A DNA stretch of 64,000 nucleotides from Pseudomonas kilonensis (GTDB lineage: Bacteria > Pseudomonadota > Gammaproteobacteria > Pseudomonadales > Pseudomonadaceae). The stretch is from contig NZ_LHVH01000030.1 of assembly GCF_001269885.1 (NCBI RefSeq), positions 62,001 to 126,000 of the forward strand. Reading direction: 5' to 3'. The stretch's first letter is position 1, and every line of letters starts with the position of its first letter. The position numbers and the translations under genes are program-made. The notes below the pieces were generated by a model that worked only from the letters and a program-made list of their open reading frames with translations, was not told where the DNA came from and did not search any database. Shown piece by piece: positions 1 to 9,330 of the stretch.

Positions 1-130
1 TAGGAGCTGTGTAGGAGCGGTCGAGTGCAACGAGGCTGCGATCTTTCCCCAGCCACTTGAATCTCAAGCGAAAGATCAAAAGATCAAAAGATCAAAAGAT
101 CAAAAGATCGCAGGCTTCGCCAGCTCCTAC
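1..130. repeat. Interspersed palindromic repeat, GTAGGAGC family, with internal 8-mer array
   Basis: Arms reading GTAGGAGC...GAGGCTGCGATC on the left and GATCGCAGGC...GCTCCTAC on the right form an imperfect long hairpin. The loop holds four tandem GATCAAAA units at 74-105 plus a trailing GATC. Three other members occur at 14481, 32461 and 48252. The first eight bases repeat the arm sequence, so the window may begin inside an adjacent copy. No coding potential is evident. Confidence 0.85.
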
Positions 131-156
131 TGGGCGCAAACCAGCGGGGAATGCCA

Positions 157-939
157 TCACCCCAGCATCAACGTCCCACTGGCCACCAACGTCGCATTCC
201 CACCGATCTTCACCCGCTCCCCCTCCAGCCGGCAAAACAGCGCCCCGCCCCGGGCCGAGCATTGGTAAGCCGTCAGGCCGTGCTTGCCCAAGCGCTTGGA
301 CCAATAGGGAATCAGGCTGCAGTGAGTCGAGCCGGTCACCGGGTCTTCGTTGATGCCGATCGCCGGGGCAAAATAGCGCGAGACAAAATCATGCTTGCTC
401 CCCGGCGCGGTGACGATAGCGCCGGGCCAGGGCAGTTTTGCCAGGGCCGCCATGTCCGGCTTGCAATCGAGCACCGCTTGCTCCGACTCCAGCACTACGA
501 ACAGTTCGTTGGAACTCAGCACATCCACCGCTTCGACGCCCAAGGCATTCTGGACGGCCAAGGACGCGCCCAACTCGGCAGGCACGACGGCCGGAAAATC
601 CAGCCACAGCCGATCACCCTCGCGCGTAACGCTCAATGAGCCGGACTTGCAGATGAAATCCAGTCGTTCGACGGTTTCGTGGTAGACCTCGAACAGTACA
701 TAAGCGCCGGCCAACGTAGCGTGCCCGCACAGCGGGACTTCGGTGGTGGGCGTGAACCAGCGGATATGCCAATGCTGACCTTCACGCACCAGAAACGCGG
801 TTTCAGCCAGGTTATGTTCGGCGGCGATCTTCTGCATCAAGTCATCGGCAAGCCAGCCGTCGAGCCGATAGACCATCGCCGGGTTACCGCCGAACGGCCG
901 GTCACTGAACGCATCGACCTGATGAAACGCAAGCTGCAT
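157..939 (-). CDS. PhzF family isomerase/epimerase-like protein
   Basis: The 260-residue product belongs to the PhzF/diaminopimelate-epimerase-like fold. Visible hallmarks are the N-terminal VDAFSDRPFGGNPAMV, the NLAETAF segment carrying the conserved catalytic glutamate (about residue 46), PLCGHATLA (about 69-78) and DPVTGSTHC near residue 200. Length matches the family (about 260-300). In phenazine producers PhzF isomerises dihydro-hydroxyanthranilate, but no other phz gene lies nearby. This is more likely one of the many PhzF paralogues of unknown substrate. It stands alone, leftward, and ends near the repeat at the window edge. The family call is secure; the substrate is unknown. Confidence 0.9.
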   Translation of the reverse strand: MQLAFHQVDAFSDRPFGGNPAMVYRLDGWLADDLMQKIAAEHNLAETAFLVREGQHWHIRWFTPTTEVPLCGHATLAGAYVLFEVYHETVERLDFICKSGSLSVTREGDRLWLDFPAVVPAELGASLAVQNALGVEAVDVLSSNELFVVLESEQAVLDCKPDMAALAKLPWPGAIVTAPGSKHDFVSRYFAPAIGINEDPVTGSTHCSLIPYWSKRLGKHGLTAYQCSARGGALFCRLEGERVKIGGNATLVASGTLMLG

Positions 940-1061
940 GACACTTCTCCTTTTTATGATGCGCCAGCATGCGGTGCAGCGGCACGGGTTATCCAGTGAC
1001 AGATCAGCAGAATTTTCACCCTACAGCGCAGGCCATCTCTGAAACTCCAGACTTACGCCCC

Positions 1062-1105
1062 TGTGGCGAGGGAGCTTGCTCCCGCTTGGCTGCGCAGCAG
1101 CCACC
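1062..1105. repeat. Single (half) palindromic repeat arm
   Basis: CTGTGGCGAGGGAGCTTGCTCCCGC followed in part by GGCTGCGCAGCAGCC is one arm of the GTGGCGAGG repeat family. Paired copies are at 15266, 28076, 32430 and 53701. No matching partner arm is seen close by, so this appears to be a solitary unit between two leftward genes. Confidence 0.7.
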
Positions 1106-1111
1106 CGGCTA

Positions 1112-1582
1112 TCAAGCCCGCCCAATATCGGCAAACGCCGCCCCGGTATGCTCCTTCAAAACCGAAGGCGCCAACTCGACTTCCAAGCCGCGGCGTCCCG
1201 CACTGACAAACATACTGGCGAGCGGCTGTGCGGAATTGTCGATGAAAGTGCGCAAACGCTTCTTCTGCCCCAGCGGGCTGATCCCGCCAAGTAAATAACC
1301 GGTCGAACGCTGCGCGGCCGCCGGGTCGGCCATCTCGACCTTTTTCACCCCGGCGGCATGGGCCAGGCCTTTCAAGTCCAGGCTTCCGGCCACGGGCACC
1401 ACCGCCACCAACAGTTCACCCTTTTCGCTGGCCGCCAACAACGTCTTGAACACCTGCGCCGGATCCAGCCCGAGCTTTTCCGCCGCTTCCAGGCCGTAGG
1501 ACGCGGCCTTGGGATCGTGTTCATAACTGTGGATGCGATGTTCGGCGCGCACTTTCTTAAGCAGATCCAACGCGGGTGTCAT
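1112..1582 (-). CDS. ybaK: Cys-tRNA(Pro)/Cys-tRNA(Cys) deacylase, YbaK type
   Basis: The 156-residue product is a YbaK/ProX-like trans-editing enzyme. It hydrolyses Cys mischarged on tRNA(Pro) by prolyl-tRNA synthetase. The YbaK signature is visible: VFKTLLA around residue 45 with the conserved lysine, LLVAVVPVAGSLDLKGLAHAAGVKKVEM, then GYLLGGISPLGQKK and the C-terminal GRRGLEVELAP. I start at the second in-frame ATG (MTPALDLL) rather than one five codons upstream, because other YbaK proteins begin there. It is transcribed away from glpF; the ybaK-glpF neighbourhood is, as I recall, the same in P. putida. Confidence 0.92.
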   Translation of the reverse strand: MTPALDLLKKVRAEHRIHSYEHDPKAASYGLEAAEKLGLDPAQVFKTLLAASEKGELLVAVVPVAGSLDLKGLAHAAGVKKVEMADPAAAQRSTGYLLGGISPLGQKKRLRTFIDNSAQPLASMFVSAGRRGLEVELAPSVLKEHTGAAFADIGRA

Positions 1583-1597
1583 GACTGCTCCTGACAA

Positions 1598-1905
1598 GGA
1601 AATGAAAAAAAGAGTGGCCGGATTCTAAGCCATCGTCAGCGAAAAGGCTTGGGAGGGCGTCGCGTGTTCCGGTGATCCACCGCCAATGGAAGAGTCATTC
1701 ACGCCACGAATAGTTGAAATGTGACCGACGGTTCACTTTCGACCTTTGACACCAGCGTTTCTTGTCTATATTTTTTCGAAACTGAAAGTCATATCGCAGG
1801 TCTCAAGCAACAACACGAGATCAGGATGAGGATCCTGCTTCGGTGGAGATCGCGCCATCGAGCTTTATCGAAGGCGCAGCAAAACAACAAAAACCCGAGG
1901 TTTGA
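1598..1905. other. ybaK-glpF divergent intergenic region
   Basis: This 308-base stretch separates two divergent genes. It holds the probable glpF promoter (1746-1772) and AT-rich TTTTTTCGAAA around 1771-1781, which resembles a GlpR half-site. No RNA gene or further reading frame is supported. Confidence 0.6.
1746..1781 (+). promoter_or_regulatory. Probable sigma70 promoter of glpFK with GlpR-like half-site
   Basis: A perfect TTGACA at 1746-1751 is followed after 15 bases by TATATT at 1767-1772, a short spacer. The stretch TTTTTTCGAAA immediately follows and shares the TTCGAA core with sequences upstream of glpD. Inference only. Confidence 0.4.
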
Positions 1906-2757
1906 ATGACAACTGCTTTACAACAGCCGTCCCTGTCCAGCCAATGCCTGGCTGAATTCCTGGGCACTGCCCTGCTGATTTTTTTCGGCACCGGGTGTGT
2001 CGCGGCGCTCAAGGTTGCGGGTGCCAGCTTCGGCTTGTGGGAAATCAGCATTATCTGGGGCGTTGGCGTCAGCATGGCGATCTATCTGAGCGCGGGCATT
2101 TCCGGCGCCCATCTCAACCCCGCCGTCAGCATTGCCCTGTGCATTTTCACTGACTTCGAAAAGCGCAAACTGCCTCTCTACATGCTTTCCCAGTTGGCCG
2201 GTGCTTTCTGCGGTGCCCTCCTGGTCTACACGCTGTACAGCAACCTATTCTTCGATTTCGAACAGTCCCGACAGATGATTCGCGGCACCGAAGCAAGCCT
2301 CGAACTGGCCTCGGTGTTTTCCACCTACCCGCACGCAGCGCTGTCCACCGGCCAGGCCTTCCTCGTGGAGGTGATCATCACGGCCATCCTGATGGGCGTG
2401 ATCATGTCCCTGACCGATGACAACAATGGCTTGCCTCGCGGCCCATTGGCGCCACTGCTGATCGGCCTGCTGATTGCCGTGATCGGCAGCTCCATGGGGC
2501 CCCTGACAGGCTTTGCGATGAACCCGGCGCGGGACTTCGGTCCTAAACTGATGACTTTCTTCGCTGGCTGGGGTGAAATTTCCCTCACGGGTGGACGCGA
2601 CATCCCGTACTTCCTGGTTCCGATTTTTGCACCTATCGTGGGTGCCTGCCTCGGTGCTGCGGCCTATCGCGGGCTGATTGCCCGCCACCTGCCCAGCGCC
2701 ACAACGGCTACAAAGGATGCAAAAACGGCCATTGACGGCAAGCCCAGAACATCCTGA
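1906..2757 (+). CDS. glpF: Glycerol uptake facilitator (aquaglyceroporin)
   Basis: The 283-residue inner-membrane MIP-family channel lets glycerol diffuse into the cell. Both half-helix signatures are visible: GAHLNPAVS near residue 68 and GFAMNPARDFGP near residue 205. The Asp after the second NPA (NPARD) is the residue that marks glycerol facilitators rather than water-only aquaporins. Six hydrophobic segments alternate with short loops, and length matches GlpF (about 280). It is the first gene of a glpF-glpK pair, 73 bases before glpK, and is expected to be repressed by the GlpR encoded downstream. The C-terminal tail is hydrophilic and family-variable. Confidence 0.95.
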   Translation: MTTALQQPSLSSQCLAEFLGTALLIFFGTGCVAALKVAGASFGLWEISIIWGVGVSMAIYLSAGISGAHLNPAVSIALCIFTDFEKRKLPLYMLSQLAGAFCGALLVYTLYSNLFFDFEQSRQMIRGTEASLELASVFSTYPHAALSTGQAFLVEVIITAILMGVIMSLTDDNNGLPRGPLAPLLIGLLIAVIGSSMGPLTGFAMNPARDFGPKLMTFFAGWGEISLTGGRDIPYFLVPIFAPIVGACLGAAAYRGLIARHLPSATTATKDAKTAIDGKPRTS

Positions 2758-2830
2758 AACAGTCGGTGCAGGCTCTTGCCCATCGAACCTGCGCCGTGGC
2801 TTCTTCCTTTTACGTCCCAAGGCAATCGAC

Positions 2831-4336
<1,506 letters not shown>

Positions 4337-4421
4337 GGCCTGATAAGGTTCTGAAACTGGTCGGGAGTGGATTCCTGCGGCATCATGGGCAAATTTTGTA
4401 CGGCAGCCCAAAGGAAGCCCC

Positions 4422-5177
4422 ATGAATCTGCCTCCCCGCCAGCAGCAAATCCTCGAACTGGTCCGCGAACGCGGCTATGTCAGCATCGAGGAAATGGCGC
4501 AGCTATTCGTCGTCACCCCGCAAACCATTCGCCGCGATATCAACCAACTGGCGGAAGTGAACCTGCTGCGTCGCTACCACGGCGGCGCCGCCTACGACTC
4601 AAGCGTGGAAAACACCGCCTACGCCATGCGCGCCGATCAGATGCGCGACGAGAAGCAACGCATCGCCGAAGCCATCGCCGCCCAGATCCCCGATCATGCC
4701 TCGCTGTTCATCAACATCGGCACCACCACCGAATCCATTGCCCGGGCGCTGCTCAATCACAACCATCTGAAGGTCATCACCAATAACCTGCACGTGGCTT
4801 CGATCCTCAGCGCCAAGGACGACTTCGAAGTCCTGATCGCCGGCGGCAACGTACGGCGAGACGGCGGCGTGGTGGGTCAGGCCAGCGTCGACTTCATCAA
4901 CCAGTTCAAGGTCGACTTCGCCTTGGTGGGCATCAGCGGGATCGATGAAGACGGCAGCCTGCTGGACTTCGACTACCAGGAAGTGCGGGTCTCCCAAGCC
5001 ATCATCGCCAACGCCCGGCAAGTGCTGCTGGCGGCGGACTCCAGCAAATTCGGGCGCAACGCCATGGTCCGCCTGGGGCCTATCAGCCTGATCGACTGCC
5101 TGGTGACCGACCAGCAACCCGTGCCGGCCCTGGCGCAATTGCTGAGCCAGCACAAGATTCGGCTGGAGGTGGTTTAA
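4422..5177 (+). CDS. glpR: DeoR-family repressor of glycerol metabolism
   Basis: The 251-residue protein has an N-terminal DeoR helix-turn-helix (residues about 5-57: PPRQQQILELVRERGYVSIEE followed by VTPQTIRRDINQL) and a C-terminal sugar-phosphate-binding DeoRC domain with IGTTTESIA and the GVVGQASVDF segment. GlpR represses glp genes and is released by glycerol-3-phosphate. It lies 85 bases after glpK and before glpD in the usual Pseudomonas order. Candidate operators sit in front of glpD (5431-5475). Confidence 0.95.
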   Translation: MNLPPRQQQILELVRERGYVSIEEMAQLFVVTPQTIRRDINQLAEVNLLRRYHGGAAYDSSVENTAYAMRADQMRDEKQRIAEAIAAQIPDHASLFINIGTTTESIARALLNHNHLKVITNNLHVASILSAKDDFEVLIAGGNVRRDGGVVGQASVDFINQFKVDFALVGISGIDEDGSLLDFDYQEVRVSQAIIANARQVLLAADSSKFGRNAMVRLGPISLIDCLVTDQQPVPALAQLLSQHKIRLEVV

Positions 5178-5211
5178 CGCCTTCTCCAATACCCTGTGGC
5201 AAGACTAATGC

Positions 5212-5299
5212 TGTGGGAGCAAGGCTTGCCCGCGATGAAGACGACACGGTTTCTACAAAGAACGAGGCGCCTGTTTCGCGAGCAAGCTTTGCTCCCACA
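5212..5299. repeat. Paired palindromic repeat, TGTGGGAGC family (88 bp)
   Basis: Left arm TGTGGGAGCAAGGCTTGC and right arm GCAAGCTTTGCTCCCACA face each other across a spacer. This copy has diverged in both arms compared with the consensus TGTGGGAGCGGGCTTGC seen elsewhere in the window. It lies between glpR and glpD. Confidence 0.85.
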
Positions 5300-5346
5300 A
5301 ATCCCCTCGCCGCAACTGCCTCCCTGTCGGCTTCAATCTCTCTTCG

Positions 5347-5355
5347 TGTTCGAAA
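5347..5355 (+). promoter_or_regulatory. Possible GlpR half-site
   Basis: TGTTCGAAA matches half of the E. coli GlpR operator as I remember it (roughly ATGTTCGWT). It lies about 140 bases before glpD. Weak on its own; it supports the stronger site at 5431-5475. Confidence 0.3.
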
Positions 5356-5430
5356 ATTTTCCTTTTAGCTTCCTTTGATCAGTATTTTCAATCGAAGCCC
5401 GCTGGCTGTTGCGTTGTTTATGGGCTAGTA

Positions 5431-5475
5431 TTTTCGCAAATGAACATTTATGTTCGAATTCAAATATTGCGAAAA
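5431..5475. promoter_or_regulatory. Probable GlpR operator region of glpD
   Basis: A perfect inverted repeat GAACAT-TT-ATGTTC (5442-5455), extending rightward into ATGTTCGAA, lies inside a wider inverted repeat, TTTTCGCAA (5431-5439) with TTGCGAAAA (5467-5475). The right half matches the TATGTTCGAA half-site expected of a GlpR operator. The region is 19-63 bases before the glpD start, so it fits repression near the transcription start. Confidence 0.55.
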
Positions 5476-5493
5476 AGAGCCCGAGGCCAGCCG

Positions 5494-7032
5494 ATGCCCA
5501 CTTCTACCTTGCCTACGCCCCCTCTCGCCGAGATTTACGACGTCGCCGTCATTGGTGGCGGTATCAACGGCGTGGGGATTGCCGCGGACGCTGCCGGTCG
5601 CGGTCTTTCGGTGTTCCTTTGCGAAAAGGACGACCTGGCCAGCCACACATCGTCGGCCAGCAGCAAGCTGATCCACGGTGGCCTGCGCTACCTCGAACAT
5701 TATGAGTTTCGCCTGGTGCGCGAAGCGCTGGCCGAGCGCGAAGTGCTGCTGACCAAGGCCCCGCACATCGTCAAGCAAATGCGCTTCGTGCTGCCTCACC
5801 GCCCGCATCTGCGCCCGGCCTGGATGATCCGCGCCGGCCTGTTCCTCTACGATCACCTGGGCAAGCGTGAACAGCTCGCCGGCTCCAAAAGCCTGAAGTT
5901 CGGTGCCGACAGCGCATTGAAAAGCGAGATCACCAAAGGTTTCGAATATTCCGACTGCTGGGTCGACGATGCGCGGCTGGTGGTACTCAACGCCATGGCC
6001 GCCCGGGAAAAAGGCGCGCATATCCACACCCGCACGCGTTGCGTGAACGCCCGTCGCAGCAAAGGCCTGTGGCACTTGCACCTGGAACGTGCCGACGGCA
6101 GCCTGTTCTCGATCCGCGCCAAGGCATTGGTCAACGCCGCCGGCCCGTGGGTCGCCAAGTTCATTCGCGATGACCTGAAGCTGGAATCGCCCTATGGCAT
6201 CCGCCTGATCCAGGGCAGTCACCTGATCGTGCCGAAACTCTACGAAGGCGAGCATGCACACATTCTTCAAAACGAAGACCAGCGCATCGTGTTCACCATT
6301 CCGTACCTGAACCAGTTCACCCTGATCGGTACCACTGACCGCGAATACACCGGTGACCCGGCCAAAGTGGCGATCACCGAGGGCGAAACCGATTACCTGT
6401 TGAAGGTGGTCAATGCCCACTTCAAGAAGCAGATCAGCCGCGACGATATCCTGCACAGCTATTCCGGCGTGCGTCCGCTGTGCAATGACGAATCCGACAA
6501 CCCGTCGGCCGTGACCCGCGACTACACCCTGGCGCTGTCGAGTGACGGTGAAGAAGCCCCCTTGCTGTCGGTGTTCGGCGGCAAGCTGACCACCTATCGC
6601 AAACTGGCCGAATCGGCGATGGCGCAACTGGCCCCGTATTTCATGCAAATGCGTGCGAGCTGGACCGCCGTAGAGGCCCTCCCCGGCGGCGAAAACATGA
6701 CCACCCCGCAGGCGCTTTGCTCGGCGATCCGCGACAAGTTCGACTGGCTGCCAACCGACATTGCCCGCCGCTGGGCCACCACCTACGGCAGCCGTACCTG
6801 GCGCATGCTCGAAGGCGTGCACAACCTGAGCGACCTGGGCGAGCACATCGGTGCCGGCCTCTATACCCGTGAAGTCGATTATCTGTGCAGCGACGAGTGG
6901 GCCGTCGATGCCCAGGACATCTTGTGGCGCCGCAGCAAGCTGGGCTTGTTCACCACCCCGCTCGAGCAGGAGAAACTGCAGCAGTACCTGGACAAGGTCG
7001 AGCACAACCGCCGCAAGATCGAAGCGGCCTGA
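5494..7032 (+). CDS. glpD: Aerobic glycerol-3-phosphate dehydrogenase
   Basis: The 512-residue membrane-associated flavoprotein oxidises sn-glycerol-3-phosphate to dihydroxyacetone phosphate and feeds electrons to ubiquinone. An N-terminal FAD-binding Rossmann motif (VIGGGINGVGIAADAAGRG) begins about residue 17. It is followed by SSASSKLIHGGLRYLE, then GTTDREYTGDP and the SVFGGKLTTYRKLAE segment near residue 360. I start at MPTSTLPTPP, as in other Pseudomonas GlpD proteins; an upstream in-frame ATG at 5440 would place translation inside the operator. A strong terminator follows. Confidence 0.96.
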   Translation: MPTSTLPTPPLAEIYDVAVIGGGINGVGIAADAAGRGLSVFLCEKDDLASHTSSASSKLIHGGLRYLEHYEFRLVREALAEREVLLTKAPHIVKQMRFVLPHRPHLRPAWMIRAGLFLYDHLGKREQLAGSKSLKFGADSALKSEITKGFEYSDCWVDDARLVVLNAMAAREKGAHIHTRTRCVNARRSKGLWHLHLERADGSLFSIRAKALVNAAGPWVAKFIRDDLKLESPYGIRLIQGSHLIVPKLYEGEHAHILQNEDQRIVFTIPYLNQFTLIGTTDREYTGDPAKVAITEGETDYLLKVVNAHFKKQISRDDILHSYSGVRPLCNDESDNPSAVTRDYTLALSSDGEEAPLLSVFGGKLTTYRKLAESAMAQLAPYFMQMRASWTAVEALPGGENMTTPQALCSAIRDKFDWLPTDIARRWATTYGSRTWRMLEGVHNLSDLGEHIGAGLYTREVDYLCSDEWAVDAQDILWRRSKLGLFTTPLEQEKLQQYLDKVEHNRRKIEAA

Positions 7033-7054
7033 ACGATCGCCCGCTGAACCCAAG

Positions 7055-7085
7055 GCCCCTGAATCCTGCGATTCAGGGGCTTTTT
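7055..7085 (+). terminator. Rho-independent terminator of glpD
   Basis: A ten-base-pair stem, GCCCCTGAAT with ATTCAGGGGC, closes a six-base loop and is followed by five Ts. It lies 22 bases after the glpD stop. Confidence 0.9.
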
Positions 7086-7111
7086 GCTGTCTGAAATCCG
7101 CCACAGAACCC

Positions 7112-7200
7112 TGTGGGAGCGGGCTTGCTCGCGAAGAGGCCGGCACATTCAACATCAATGTGGCTGACACACCGCTTTCGCGAGCAAGCCCGCCCCCACA
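7112..7200. repeat. Paired palindromic repeat, TGTGGGAGC family (89 bp)
   Basis: Left arm TGTGGGAGCGGGCTTGC and right arm with AGCAAGCCCGCCCCCACA, separated by the spacer containing ACATCAATGTGGCTGACACACCG. The spacer is almost identical to that of the copy at 10750, so both ends of the aat operon carry near-twin elements. Confidence 0.92.
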
Positions 7201-7223
7201 AGGATTAATGAAGCTCCAAGCCA

Positions 7224-7237
7224 TTCGGTTTTCCGAA
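7224..7237. promoter_or_regulatory. Putative AauR-binding site 1
   Basis: TTCGGTTTTCCGAA is a perfect match to TTCGG-N4-CCGAA, which I recall as the AauR site reported in P. putida. It lies about 110 bases upstream of the sigma54 promoter, a normal position for an enhancer-binding protein. Confidence 0.7.
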
Positions 7238-7254
7238 CACGACCCGCCAGTCAG

Positions 7255-7268
7255 TTCGGCTAACCGGA
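7255..7268. promoter_or_regulatory. Putative AauR-binding site 2 (imperfect)
   Basis: TTCGGCTAACCGGA keeps the left half and the spacing of the site at 7224 but has CCGGA instead of CCGAA. Centre-to-centre distance from site 1 is 31 bases, about three helical turns, so two dimers would bind on one face. Confidence 0.55.
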
Positions 7269-7345
7269 TAAAACAGCCCGCATAAAACCTGAAACAAAAC
7301 ATTAATTACCATCTAAAACAACAAGTTAACCAGATAACCCTGGCC

Positions 7346-7361
7346 TGGCACGACTCATGCT
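7346..7361 (+). promoter_or_regulatory. Sigma54 promoter of aatJ
   Basis: TGGCACGACTCATGCT has GG and GC separated by exactly ten bases, as -24/-12 elements require, with a good TGGCAC. It is about 118 bases before aatJ and agrees with regulation by AauR, an NtrC-type activator encoded in the same cluster. Confidence 0.75.
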
Positions 7362-7478
7362 CTACACTCCTGGAGACGAATGCCTGTAAGCCAACACACC
7401 AGGAGCTGCCAGGCACTTCGAAGTACTCAGGGCCGACAAACCGGTCGAAATAAAAAAAACAATGTCGAGGAAACATCG

Positions 7479-8393
7479 ATGCGTATCGTTCCCCATCTCC
7501 TGGGCGCAGCCATTGCTGCCGCTCTGATCAGCACTCCGGTTTTCGCAGCCGAACTGACCGGCACATTGAAAAAGATCAAAGAGTCCGGCGTTGTCACGCT
7601 GGGCCATCGCGATGCTTCCATTCCGTTTTCCTACATCGCGGACGCTTCCGGCAAGCCGGTCGGCTACTCCCACGATATCCAGATGAAAGTCGTCGAAGCA
7701 CTGAAAAAAGACCTGGACTTGCCCAACCTGCAGGTCAAATACAACCTGGTCACCTCGCAAACCCGTATCCCGCTGGTGCAGAACGGCACCGTGGACCTGG
7801 AGTGCGGCTCCACCACCAACAACGTCGAGCGTCAGCAGCAGGTTGACTTCTCCGTTGGCATCTTCGAGATCGGCACCAAGCTGCTGTCCAAGAAAGATTC
7901 CAAGTACAAGGATTTCGACGACCTCAAGGGCAAGAACGTCGTGACCACCGCCGGCACTACGTCCGAGCGCATCCTCAAGGCGATGAACGCCGACAAGCAG
8001 ATGGGCATGAACGTCATCTCCGCCAAGGACCACGGCGAATCCTTCCAGATGCTGGAATCGGGTCGTGCCGTTGCGTTCATGATGGACGACGCCCTGCTGG
8101 CCGGCGAAGCCGCCAAGGCCAAGAAAGCCGATGACTGGGCCGTGACCGGTACCCCACAGTCCTACGAAATCTACGGCTGCATGATGCGCAAAGGCGACGA
8201 GCCGTTCAAAAAGGCTGTCGATGACGCCATCAAGGCCACCTACGCTTCGGGCGAGATCAACAAGATCTACGAAAAATGGTTCATGCAGCCTATTCCGCCA
8301 AAAGGCCTGAACCTGAACTTCCCGATGAGCGAAGAACTCAAGGCACTGATCGCCAAGCCGACCGATAAAGCGGCTGACGACAAGAAATCCTGA
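7479..8393 (+). CDS. aatJ: Glutamate/aspartate ABC transporter, periplasmic binding protein
   Basis: The 304-residue extracytoplasmic solute-binding protein (family 3) captures acidic amino acids for the AatQMP transporter. A Sec signal peptide runs from MRIVPHLLGAAIAAALIS to a probable cleavage after VFA or FAA. The mature part shows SGVVTLGHRDASIPFSY, GYSHDIQMKVVEAL, the VDLECGSTTNN segment, and YEKWFMQPIPPKGLNLNFPM near the end, typical of GltI/AatJ proteins. The start is the ATG after the GAGG ribosome site at 7466-7470; the longer open frame would destroy the signal peptide. It is the first gene of the operon, controlled by the sigma54 promoter and AauR-like sites just upstream. Confidence 0.93.
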   Translation: MRIVPHLLGAAIAAALISTPVFAAELTGTLKKIKESGVVTLGHRDASIPFSYIADASGKPVGYSHDIQMKVVEALKKDLDLPNLQVKYNLVTSQTRIPLVQNGTVDLECGSTTNNVERQQQVDFSVGIFEIGTKLLSKKDSKYKDFDDLKGKNVVTTAGTTSERILKAMNADKQMGMNVISAKDHGESFQMLESGRAVAFMMDDALLAGEAAKAKKADDWAVTGTPQSYEIYGCMMRKGDEPFKKAVDDAIKATYASGEINKIYEKWFMQPIPPKGLNLNFPMSEELKALIAKPTDKAADDKKS

Positions 8394-8408
8394 TTTCTGA
8401 CTAACCTT

Positions 8409-8441
8409 ATCTCCTGAAGGGGCCCGGCCCTTTCAGGAGAT
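8409..8441. other. Strong hairpin between aatJ and aatQ
   Basis: ATCTCCTGAAGGGGCC pairs with GGCCCTTTCAGGAGAT through 16 positions with one G-T and a one-base loop region. No T-run follows, so it is not a standard terminator. A 3' stabiliser or attenuator that leaves more aatJ than aatQMP mRNA is the likely role (inference). Confidence 0.7.
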
Positions 8442-8583
8442 GGTCACTCCCTGCTGGCAACTCTGGAAACACTCGAACCGGTGGCTGTCGAGCCGATCGC
8501 GTGTGCCTGGCCTCCAAGCCGGGCGGGAACGGAGTTTCCCCAGGCAGGCATTTGTACATCGAACGATCTGAGGGGAGACCCTA

Positions 8584-9330
8584 ATGAATTACAACTGGGA
8601 CTGGGGCGTGTTCTTCAAGTCCACCGGCGTGGGCAGCGAGACTTATCTCGACTGGTACGTGGCCGGCCTGGGCTGGACCATCGCCATCGCCGTCGTCGCC
8701 TGGATCATTGCCCTGCTGCTGGGCTCGATCCTGGGTGTGATGCGTACCGTGCCGAACCGGCTGGTGTCGGGTATCGCCACGTGCTACGTGGAGCTTTTCC
8801 GTAACGTACCGCTGCTGGTTCAGCTGTTCATCTGGTACTTCCTGGTCCCGGACCTGCTGCCCGCCGATATGCAGGAGTGGTACAAGCAGGACCTGAACCC
8901 GACCACCTCGGCCTACCTGAGCGTCGTGGTGTGCCTGGGCCTGTTCACCGCCGCCCGGGTCTGCGAACAGGTGCGTACCGGCATTCAGGCGCTGCCGCGT
9001 GGCCAGGAATCCGCCGCGCGCGCCATGGGCTTCAAGCTGCCGCAGATCTACTGGAACGTGCTGCTGCCCCAGGCCTACCGGATCATCATTCCGCCGCTTA
9101 CTTCGGAATTCCTCAACGTCTTCAAGAACTCTTCCGTGGCCTCGCTGATCGGCCTGATGGAACTGCTCGCGCAGACCAAGCAGACCGCCGAGTTCTCCGC
9201 CAACCTGTTCGAAGCCTTTACCCTGGCGACGCTGATCTATTTCACCTTGAACATGAGCCTGATGCTGCTCATGCGCATGGTCGAGAAGAAAGTCGCGGTG
9301 CCCGGCCTGATCTCCGTGGGGGGTAAATAA
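8584..9330 (+). CDS. aatQ: Glutamate/aspartate ABC transporter permease 1
   Basis: The 248-residue inner-membrane permease is of the His/Glu/Gln family. About five membrane segments are visible, with the family segment ELFRNVPLLVQLFIWYF and the EAA loop QESAARAMGFKLPQIYWNVLLPQAYRIIIPPLTSEFLN, which contacts the ATPase AatP. Its nearest named relatives are GltJ of E. coli and AatQ of P. putida. The start has an AGGGGAG ribosome site at 8570-8577. The stop overlaps the next start by one base (TAATG), so the two permeases are translationally coupled. Confidence 0.92.
   Translation: MNYNWDWGVFFKSTGVGSETYLDWYVAGLGWTIAIAVVAWIIALLLGSILGVMRTVPNRLVSGIATCYVELFRNVPLLVQLFIWYFLVPDLLPADMQEWYKQDLNPTTSAYLSVVVCLGLFTAARVCEQVRTGIQALPRGQESAARAMGFKLPQIYWNVLLPQAYRIIIPPLTSEFLNVFKNSSVASLIGLMELLAQTKQTAEFSANLFEAFTLATLIYFTLNMSLMLLMRMVEKKVAVPGLISVGGK

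Noticed and set aside
74..109. CRISPR-like short tandem units
   Set aside because: Contiguous 8-mers with no spacers; it is the loop of an interspersed repeat, not an array.
157..939. Phenazine biosynthesis locus
   Set aside because: Only a PhzF-like gene is present; no other phz gene is in the window, so no phenazine claim is made.
5425..7302. 625-residue leftward frame across glpD
   Set aside because: Shadow frame of glpD; no motif, and it runs through the glpD operator, terminator and a repeat.
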